Shown: in pieces, positions 56,440 through 64,000 of the stretch
How positions within the stretch are numbered: position 1 is the stretch's first letter
Layout of the letters: each line of letters opens with the position of its first letter
DNA from: Bremia lactucae
Lineage: Eukaryota; Oomycota; Peronosporomycetes; Peronosporales; Peronosporaceae
Length of the DNA: 64,000 nt
Assembly: GCF_004359215.1 (NCBI RefSeq)
Contig: NC_090610.1
Span: 3,500,827 to 3,564,826, forward strand
Direction of reading: 5' to 3'
Notes under the pieces: model-generated
What the model was told of the DNA's origin: nothing
Seen by the model: only the letters and a program-made list of their open reading frames with translations
Databases searched by the model: none
Made by a program: the position numbers and the translations under genes

Positions 56440-56766
56440 TTGGTGCCGTCGACGATGGAAGAGGCAATCGAAATTGCCTTAGTTGAGGAGCAATCCTACA
56501 ACAGTGCCTCGGCGACTGCTTGGTATAAGCTGTCGGCCGAGAGGACAGATGCCACTCCTATGGAGTTGGGCAATGCAGACGTGGTCTGTTATAAATGCGG
56601 CAAGCGCGGCCATATGATGGCTCGCTGCTATGCCAGGGTCCCTGCTGGGGCAAAAATGCCCAGCAAGAGGACTCCCTTCCCAAAGGGCGATGGCAAGAAC
56701 CAGCGTGCGAGACGCATGAGTTCTGCCTCGACCACTGAGGGGTCGGGAAATGCCGGAGCGCAGTAG
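56440..56766 (+). pseudogene. gypsy family 2 gag C-terminus
   Basis: 108 codons (VPSTMEEAIEIALVEEQSYN) with a CCHC zinc knuckle CYKCGKRGHMMARC, ending at TAG 56764. The N-terminal part of Gag is missing. Confidence 0.8.
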
Positions 56767-56899
56767 GGGCGGGATGCCCTACTGACGCGGACTCTGAAGC
56801 TACCCCTAAGTTCAGAGTTGTGAAAAAAATGGGTAGCATAGTCCCGGAGGTCTCGAAAATTTCGCACCTTAACCCTGCTGGTCTATAGCGCTCATGGAA

Positions 56900-57490
56900 G
56901 ATGCTATGACCAGGTGATGACCCTCCTAGTGGATTCGGGTGCATCACAAATTTTTGTGAAACTCGCGTCTCTACGAAAGAGACCGGCGATGTTTGAGTAA
57001 TTTTGCCAGGATGGCAAGCGAGAAGAGGCGACCGTTCGTTTAGCGAACGGCGCGCTCGTTAAGTCTGAGGGAGTTCAGGTAGAACTCGCCTTCAGCTTTG
57101 GTGGTTTCTCTTGTAAAGAGAAGTTCACAGTCCTAGGTATGGAAGGTCCGTATGACTTCATCATAGACATGCCATGGTTGGCAAAGTACCAACCATGGAT
57201 AGACTGGCGTACACGCACAGTTGCAAACTCTACGCAGGACACCGGAAAGGATGTGCTCCTGCGAGAGGCGTATGCAACTGATGTCGTGTCAAACGCAGTT
57301 GAGGGTGCGTTGACGGGATGTCAAACGTCACCAATTCCTATCCAGCTCGTGGAGAGTAAGGTAGTGAATAGGACGATGACAAGTAGTCATGCGTCCGAAT
57401 GTCCTGCACAGAGCCGAGAGCCTGTGGCAGTAGACGGCGAGCTGACAAGAAGTCATGCGTCGCATAAACCGGCACAGTGCCAAGAGCCTG
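56900..57490 (+). pseudogene. gypsy family 2 retropepsin, cut by gap
   Basis: LVDSGASQIF near 56926-56955, a stop, then ATVRLANGALVKSEGVQVEL and, in frame 57139 onward, FIIDMPWLAKYQPWIDW, the second protease block. It continues into the gap. Confidence 0.78.
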
Positions 57491-57590
57491 NNNNNNNNNN
57501 NNNNNNNNNNNNNNNNNNNNNNNNNNNNNNNNNNNNNNNNNNNNNNNNNNNNNNNNNNNNNNNNNNNNNNNNNNNNNNNNNNNNNNNNNN
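57491..57590. other. Assembly gap (100 N)
   Basis: Exactly 100 N between the gypsy protease and the integrase C-terminus; the missing RT and RNase H may lie here. Confidence 0.99.
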
Positions 57591-57898
57591 CACGAAAAGT
57601 CCGTGACGAGATGGCAAGCGCACAGGACAAGCAAAAAGAATATGCTGACCGAAATGGTCTCAAAATTAACGAACGCTTTAAAGTGGGTGAAAAAGTACTA
57701 TTAAGTATTGCTACCCTACCTAAAAATGCAATTTTTGTACTACCTGGAGGTACTACGAAGTTGTTGCACCGTTTCATTGGGCCCTTTAAGGTGGTAATAG
57801 AGGTTGGTGACTCAAATTATAGGCTCACCCTTCCCTCGTATATAAAGACGCGCCGTATTTTAAGTGGGTCGTCTGAAACGGTATGTAGACTCAAATGA
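57591..57898 (+). pseudogene. gypsy family 2 integrase C-terminus
   Basis: Reads DKQKEYADRNGLKINERFKV, then KLLHRFIGPFKVVIEVGDSN, the GPF module of Ty3/gypsy integrases, ending at TGA 57896. No chromodomain is visible. Confidence 0.8.
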
Positions 57899-57959
57899 GC
57901 CTCATACCCCCATTCGTCGAAGAAGACGATGGTGACGCCGACTGTGAGTCTAGCGGCGA

Positions 57960-58966
57960 TCAGATGAGGGAGACGGTGAATTTACTTGGTGACTGCCTAT
58001 GAAAAGGAGCACCAGCTGAGGCCTCTTCGCTAGTCTCAAATGGACTAGCAGAAGTAGCGTAGTGAGAAGAAACAGGGGGTACAGTACCGCCCATGATTTC
58101 TTTCACACGCAAGCGGGCGATATTAATTCGCTGCGACCGCTGTATCATCGCATCGGAATGCGGATGAATGCGGCGCAAGAATTTCGCCTCGTATTGGTCG
58201 GGCGTTTCATTTAAACGCAACACGACCGGGTCTTCCATAATTTAATGACACCATAATAGTTTTGAGCATTTAGAAAAGCGCGTTTTTTGAGCGACGCTAT
58301 TGTCCCGTTTACACGAGGCCATTCAGAGAGAGGGAGCATAAGTGATATGCCACCCGTCACACAGCCACGTTTAATACGGCTGGCTTGTGACAGCGACTAA
58401 GCACATTCACGCGTCGTCGGCGGAGCGTTACGCTCAGAATCCTCTATGTCAGAACCATTATGGATAATGGTCTGAGCAAAAGACGGTGTGGTTTTACCCA
58501 ACGGAGAAGCGGCTGCGCCTTTATGGGCAGCGCTCGCAATAACCGTCGCTGCGCTATCCAGCGCAGACGACGAGACAGCATTCGTAAGTGTTGCTGTCTC
58601 CATGTTATGAGCAATGATAGAAGTTTGGATGGGCAATAATGTGCCATCATCCTTCCTCGTGAGATCCTTGTCCGCATCATTACTTTGAGGTGACGGCAAC
58701 GGTCTCGACTCATTGTAGTCGACAATGAGCGACGGATCAACATCCTCACTGATTAAGTGGGATGAATCCTTAAGCCCCGTTAACGCGACAGCAGCAGTAG
58801 CGGTCGGCGTTTCAGCTAAGGCATTGGACGCTGCAGGGCGTGTTAACGCGGCGCGCGCGCTAAATGCAAGAGTTAGTGGGCGTCTTCGCAGACGACCCTC
58901 CAACGTTGCCCATGTAGGTGGCACCTTTGGCGCCGTGTATGAAAACAGAGGTCGCTAGAGTGAATC
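57960..58966 (-). other. Antisense open frames in gypsy family 2
   Basis: Between integrase and 3' LTR, the minus strand holds an open frame from about 58960 to 58397 (ATLEGRLRRRPLTLAFSARA, DDGTLLPIQTS; no ATG near its start) and an ATG frame 58238-57960 (MEDPVVLRLNETPDQYEAKF). A diverged copy of part of the first is present at about 49990-50080 with the same protein reading. Some LTR elements carry antisense genes here, but this could also be another Gag in reverse. Function unknown. Confidence 0.4.
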
Positions 58967-59056
58967 AGAGACTTAGCGGCGCGTCAAGCAGCATAGTTCT
59001 TCCTTCCACTTTATCGAAGTTTAAAATGTAACTTCGTTCTTTAAGGGAGTGGATAG

Positions 59057-59540
59057 TGTAACTGGCTAAAGTTGCCCTAATGTTACACAGTCCCCGTTAA
59101 ATACACTTGGTGTACTCAAGGGGATGGTCAATTTCTTAAATAAAGTAATTAGACCCACCACTTGAGTGTGGTTCACATTTGTGACCAACCCTTGTGTATG
59201 TGATGCACATAGGTGCATTCACATTAGGAGGGATGTCGCCTAGCGTCATCCGTTACGCGAGATATATAGAGATACGCTCGCAAAACATATTAGTGTAATC
59301 AATAGAGATGACAGTTCAATTTGGTAAAAATTGGAATTTATATTTAATGCGATTATATTTAAATCGGTCTCAAACTACTTTCTACTTATCAAGTGCGCAC
59401 GAGGAGTCGAATCACCGCTCCCGTGACGACACGTTTACCAGAGTACCTAGTGCGTTGGATGAGGTCGCTAAGGCGCCCACCACAATTACCTCACGGCACA
59501 CGAAATTAGACGGTCAAACAGCTTCTCCGCTGCGCTAGGG
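59057..59540 (+). repeat. 3' LTR of gypsy family 2
   Basis: Begins tgtaactggctaaagttgccc after a purine-rich tract (aagggagtggatag) and matches the 5' LTR at 55878. The outer end is blurred by the duplication that follows. Confidence 0.8.
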
Positions 59541-59800
59541 TGTGTGCTTAAGTAGAGCGTGCCCCCATAAAGACTTGCCCACCTACAACTTTCAACTTAA
59601 GAAGTGCGCACGTGAAGACGGATTACCGCTTCCGTGACGACACTTGTACTAAAGTACTTAGCTCGTTGGGTGAGGTCGCTTAGGGGCCCACCAACAATCT
59701 CACTGCACGTGTGAGAAGACGGTCAAACCGCCTTCTCACTGTGCCTAAAGGTGTGTGCGTAAGTAGAGCGTGGCTGCTATAGTAGCACCTGTCTACACCC
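59391..59800. repeat. Imperfect tandem duplication of the LTR tail, about 205-bp unit
   Basis: The segment from gtgcgcacgaggag at 59391 to gagcgtg... near 59565 is repeated from gtgcgcacgtgaag at about 59602 to near 59775, including accgct.ccgtgacgacac and the gaggtcgct block. Confidence 0.75.
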
Positions 59801-61511
59801 ACCCTTGTGTCTTAATGTGCTTTCGCATTTAAGGGGATCAAGACATCATCTGCGATTTAAAAAAGTAAGCTCGCCATGCAGGAATACACATCTACAGATG
59901 GCATCCAATCATTGGATAAAGTTTATATTTAATTACATTTGGTTTAAATATATTTCCCTAGTCGAACGTGAATAAAACAGTGTCTAGTTTTAATCTAGCC
60001 ACATCATTTGTCAAAAGGATCCAAAAAGACGAGTGAAGGTATTCTACTTTCATACTTCACTCCTACTTAGTGGCTTGCACTTCATTTGCTGCATCATTGG
60101 GGACAAAATAATACTTTTATTGTTGCCTAAATTGTTTATCGGGCATATAAATCTAAAATTCCCTTGCGGATCTCCAATATCAATGACGCTATTATAGGAT
60201 ACTTCTTGTCCTCAAAACTGCATCTCATGCTTTACGCGCAAGTAAAAATATCGTTTGCCTTGCAAAAGGATATATGGAGCTTTGATTTCTCGTGGTGAAG
60301 CGTGTGTCGACACAATATTGGTTAAAACGCAACTTTTTAAAATGGCTGTGTCATCACTCCCGGGGCTAACTATATTTTGGTGTTGTCGCATGGTGTTAAG
60401 TCATCTGGTCGCTCAATCGTCGCATGAATACCCAATTTTCTCTTCCAGATGATTTCAATTATCGATGAGCGTGATGTATATATTTGAAATTTCGTTTCTG
60501 CAGCTGGTGGTAAAAACATGGTCTTAATTAATCTGAACTTTTTTCCAGCTCAATGCTTGCGATGCGAAATAACGCATGAATGTCGCATCCATTTCCGAAC
60601 AGTCCAAGAAAGTTGCTGGAAGTTTTTTTTACGGCATCTCGATTAGTTGTCGGCTTGCTTCCGATATTGTGACCACAGCAATTGTTGAGCTTGTACAATG
60701 GTTCGATATGACATTACTTTATATCTTAATGGCGCAATGAGTCTATTAAATACCTAAGCACGTGATATTGGCTGCAAAATATTCAATATGTTGTGCTTTG
60801 TCTTATTTGTTAAGCAAACGTGTCGTTAATTTTCGTGCAAAAAGAAGCCATCATATTTATATGAATCAGATGCCGGCTCTATTTGTCGCAACGAAAAAGT
60901 CAAGATTTCCACGTGTCCTACGCTAAAAGGCTTTATCTCCGTCCAGGAACGGGAGGATGTCGTCCCGCTCACGTCTTGTCCATAAAAGTGGATTCGCGCA
61001 TGCCAGCGCATCACGTTATCCGCTCGTTCTTTTTTTAAGAAACTTCGGTTGGGGGAGGCACAAATTGCTAAACAGTGACATTCTTGTATGATAAACAGGA
61101 CTGTCATGTCTACTCTTTATCTATCATAAGATATTTATTGCCCGATAGCCACTGCAAACTAACAAAGCCTATGGTCACCGCACAGTCAGGTCCCCCATTC
61201 TATTTCAAGCAAGATAAATGGTATTGGATCTTCCACCTGATCGGAGTTTTTCGAAAGTCTCGTTATATTAGCTCATACTTGCTATTGTTAGCGTCACTAT
61301 CCCTTACAACTTGCATAAAAAATCTAATCTTTTTCGCATTAGGTCTACTGCGACAAGGCTACCACCACTTCATTGGTGGCAATCGATTGCATGACTCGTC
61401 TAATTTTAATTTTTGTTTTCAAGAGACCGCTACAGTTTTAATTGGAGCGAGTCATTATCATTTTGCTTCCGTCTCAGTAAGATCTCTTTCTTTCTTATTT
61501 CAACGAGCGAC
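59801..61511. other. Sparse region upstream of the effector-like gene
   Basis: About 1.7 kb, AT-rich. A 93-codon ATG frame on the minus strand at 61107-60826 (ends DSYKYDGFFLHEN) is the only one with a protein-like composition; I do not recognise it and give it low weight. The plus frame from 61075 includes hydrophobic stretches but has no family. No RNA gene seen. Confidence 0.4.
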
Positions 61512-61937
61512 ATGGTGCGTATGCTCCTGATTAGCAGTATTTTTGTGTCTGCGATTTCCCTCGGAGATTCGAGTGCTTTCCTCGTAGCCGCTAATATAGA
61601 GCAGGAAATGCGTGACACAATCCCAGTCGCGCCAGTTGCTAGATACCTGAAAGCTGGAGAACTGCGCAAATCTGCGAAATCTGAGGAGAGAATGTTTTCC
61701 AGCTCCAAACTATTCAAATTCTCCAAAGAAGACGAGAAGTTGTTCCAAGAAGCCGCGAAAGAGATTACTGATACAGCTTCAACCGCAAAAGGAGCTACAA
61801 GCAAATCAGAGACTGTAAAAAGAGAGATAGACCCAGTTGAAAAAACAATGGCAGCAAAAAGAAGAAAAAGAGCCGATGCAAGAAAGAGAATAGATCTTGA
61901 AAATGGCATGGAAAAGCTCAATACAGATGACAACTAA
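61512..61937 (+). CDS. Putative secreted RxLR-like effector with EER and nuclear signal
   Basis: 141 residues from the ATG of MVRMLLISS; the longer open frame upstream lacks this signal. Residues 1-22 look like a signal peptide. RYLK at 44-47 sits where RxLR is expected (RxLK variant; downy mildews are known for RxLR variants), and SEER at 57-60 matches the dEER motif. The remainder is Lys/Glu-rich and helical, without Trp, so no WY fold. KRRKRADARKR at 116-126 is a strong nuclear localisation signal. RxLR proteins of plant-pathogenic oomycetes are delivered into host cells to alter defence; this one would be expected in the nucleus. It stands alone in a repeat-rich area. Its role is not proven by sequence. 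Confidence 0.7.
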   Translation: MVRMLLISSIFVSAISLGDSSAFLVAANIEQEMRDTIPVAPVARYLKAGELRKSAKSEERMFSSSKLFKFSKEDEKLFQEAAKEITDTASTAKGATSKSETVKREIDPVEKTMAAKRRKRADARKRIDLENGMEKLNTDDN

Positions 61938-62376
61938 AAGGATAATACAAACAACAATGATGCTACGTAATTTAATGTTGATGTATTAATTAAATCTGTA
62001 AGCGTCAAATTTTACTTGACATTTAAAAGCTATTGAAGTAGTACACTCCGAATTATTTCTGGTTGTCAATTTCGTCAATTTGTTAATTGCGCTGGAGCAT
62101 ATGTTAGGTGAATACGGGGTAATTTCTTAAAGGCATTCAGGTCATATTTAAAAAGCCCTGTAAGTACATTGTAATGGTGTTTCCGTTTCATAAATATTAT
62201 TTTCGGTAAGAGGAATAATAAATACGATTTCCTTTAAGAGAAAATCAATAGATTTTTTGGTCTTTTATCAAATTCGACTTAACAGTTCCAATATTACCAA
62301 TTTTGGTAATATTGACGCGATAAGACAGTGATTCTTTTAATTGGTTGATTTTAGTTTGAATCAACCGATCTACACG
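61938..62376. other. 3' region of effector gene and spacer to gypsy LTR
   Basis: AT-rich. Two inverted repeats lie close together: 62289-62314 (arms CAATATTACC/GGTAATATTG) and 62343-62366 (arms GGTTGATT/AATCAACC). The LTR begins 10 bp after the second. Confidence 0.55.
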
Positions 62377-62814
62377 TGTAACGGGGTGTATCGTTACAAG
62401 AAAATTAACACTTTAAGGTTGTTAATTGTATATTATCTAAAAGGTAGAGAATATTTGGAGAATATATCTTTACGTGGTAATTTCCTAAAAGCTTATCTAT
62501 TGGTAGATATACACCATTATATCTACTTTCTCCGCGGTCCAGTCAGCGCTGGACGCACGCAAAAGAAAAAGACAGATAAGACTTCATTACATGTTTTGTA
62601 TTAGTTTAAAATTAATTTAGTACTTAATAGACAGAAGCAGAAGAACTTAATTATATTAAATACGGTTTTATCAACCTCTTTTAAGCAAGTGCTATAAAGA
62701 GAGTCTTCCTTTGCACGTACTAGGTGCGTGAACTGACGTGAGGCACCACTCGCACCGAGGCAGTGCGAAGTGGACTTTTATTGAAACAGTACAAGTCAGT
62801 AGTGCTCCGTTACA
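62377..62814 (+). repeat. 5' LTR of gypsy family 1, copy B
   Basis: 438 bp with inverted ends tgtaac.../...gttaca. After two bases (cc) comes tggtagcac, whose first seven bases match the complement of an initiator Met-tRNA 3' end (TGGTAGC), the usual primer of many LTR elements. Confidence 0.82.
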
Positions 62815-62896
62815 CCTGGTAGCACTTTGTAGTTCGTCCGTTTCGCGTGATAGCTACTCCTTTCTAAGTGACATAGAAAGGAGTGCGGTCAAACGA

Positions 62897-63960
62897 ATGA
62901 GTTCGACCGTAGGGAACGATGCCATCTTGGCCATGCTGTCCGATTTTGACAAAGATGCCCTCTATTTATCATCGCCAAGTTCATACACATGAACATGACG
63001 AGGCGAAGGAGAAGGTAGCCTTGCTTAATCCGCAAGGCTCTCAACAGGCAGAATTGTTGAGGTTACAACAAGTACAGAACCCTGTACCTGGGATGACGCA
63101 CACGCGTCGTCCGGAAACCTGAAAGATTGACATCTCTAAGTATAGGGGAGTCGAAGAAGACTCTCTCTTGAGATGGTTTGTCGAGTTGGACGATGCATTA
63201 AGGGCACGTCACATCGTCGACGAGCAAATGCAAGTCGCATTCGCTCAATCAGATTAGGCAGGTCGCTCCAAAACTTGGGCATTGAGCCTTACGTTGCGCG
63301 ACCCATACGTCTTTGGGTCGCTATAGGCTTTTAAAGCCCGGCTCAAACAGACGTTTGAACCGCCAAGGGCTGAGTTCAGAGCTCGTTCAGAGCTTCTGAA
63401 ACTTAAGCAAGGCAAGCGTGATGTTCACGCATATTTTCAGCACATACGACTCTTAGCGAGTTGTATAACAAATAACATAGTCCAAGAACACACGTTGATT
63501 ACGGTGTTCATGCAAGGTCTTACGGATGGTCCCGTAAAGACCCACCTGTTCCGCTTGGGACTGGATACGCTTCAAGAAGCAACATCCGTTGCGGAATAGA
63601 AGGATTTTAAGCTTGAGACAGGCTTAAGCTAGTTCGTCATCGTATCGTCCTCCATGACGACACGATTTAGGAAGTCCAGAGCACATGGACCTCTCTTACA
63701 TCGAAAGCGAGAGACCTCGCTTTTCAAACAACAAGCGATTGCAGAAAAATGCAATCGCTGTCAAAAGTTAGGACACTATGCTAATAATCGTAGTGCTTCA
63801 CGCCCAGTACCGAGAGGTACTGACCATAAATATGGACCTAATGCAAAAAGGGCAACGGTCACGGGTCCGACGTTGTTGCGAAATCACAGCAGCGAGGCGG
63901 ACCTTAAAAAAACGGTCGGGCTCAATAGGGGCGCAACGCCCTACTGATCCAGCAACATCA
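62897..63960 (+). pseudogene. gypsy family 1 gag, copy B, broken
   Basis: Begins MSSTVGNDAILAMLSDFDKD, then shifts frame near 62970. Later frames give MTHTRRPET and, at 63654-63947, a zinc-knuckle region where the CCHC reads CNRCQKLGHYANNR, so the last Cys is lost. Several stops. Confidence 0.8.
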
Positions 63961-64000
63961 AGAGAATTTGCAAATCTCTTGACTAAAGTTGCTCCAGACA

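Larger units (their letters stand above)
55878..59760 (+). mobile_element. Ty3/gypsy retrotransposon, family 2, deleted, both LTRs present
   Basis: Order: 5' LTR, end of gag with zinc knuckle, protease, gap, integrase C-terminus, a region with antisense open frames, purine tract, 3' LTR from 59057. RT and RNase H are absent or inside the gap. Confidence 0.82.
62377..64000 (+). mobile_element. Ty3/gypsy retrotransposon, family 1 copy B, runs off the window
   Basis: LTR, primer site and gag of the same family as 39981-42941 in the same orientation. It continues past the end of the window. Confidence 0.87.

Overview
The window looks like nuclear DNA of an oomycete of the Phytophthora/downy mildew group (Peronosporaceae); I cannot name the species. 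The signs are short GT-AG introns (about 58-106 bp) in tightly packed genes, oomycete-style domain fusions (PX with an inserted CxxC, PH-PH-VPS9-PDZ, phosphatase-gelsolin, START-PDZ-START), many Ty3/gypsy and Ty1/copia elements, and one secreted protein with an RxLR-like/EER leader beside repeats.

Layout. (1) 1-5968: a near-complete but dead Ty1/copia element (215/201 bp LTRs, 5-bp target duplication) in a repeat flank. (2) About 6240-7895: a decayed MULE-type DNA transposon with imperfect terminal inverted repeats. (3) 9290-39070: a gene island with 15 protein genes: MKP1-like DSP-gelsolin phosphatase, a membrane-anchored unknown, isocitrate lyase, a cyclophilin with an altered active site, palmitoyl-protein thioesterase, a PNRC/EDC-like decapping-motif protein, a PH-PH-VPS9-PDZ protein, a C2 protein, IMP dehydrogenase, a PPR-SMR protein, a PX protein, four tandem membrane-anchored double-thioredoxin (TXNDC17-like) paralogues, and a 1195-residue START-PDZ-START membrane protein. 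(4) 39981-59760: a repeat block of gypsy fragments in both orientations, a second copia copy inverted relative to the first with the same host flank, the gag end of a third copia and a gypsy element with both LTRs. Three runs of exactly 100 N (42942-43041, 47641-47740, 57491-57590) are scaffold gaps, so order and orientation across them are not proven. (5) 59760-62376: sparse sequence carrying the effector-like gene (61512-61937). (6) 62377-64000: the 5' half of another gypsy of the same family as the one at 39981.

Genes and reading frames. Several genes are split by introns, and I rebuilt them from frame continuity and splice sites: phosphatase (3 exons, 580 aa), thioesterase (7 exons, 341 aa), PNRC-like (2 exons, 275 aa), VPS9 protein (2 exons, 902 aa) and START protein (2 exons, 1195 aa). 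Where an open frame begins at TTG or GTG, I moved the start to the first in-frame ATG.

Themes. The island mixes core metabolism (glyoxylate cycle, guanine nucleotide synthesis, lysosomal thioester hydrolysis) with phosphoinositide, Rab and lipid membrane traffic (PX, C2, PH/VPS9, START). The best candidate for an undescribed system is the four-gene cluster of type II membrane proteins with two thioredoxin-like domains. One paralogue keeps CxxC in both domains; the other three have lost the first cysteine of the first domain only.
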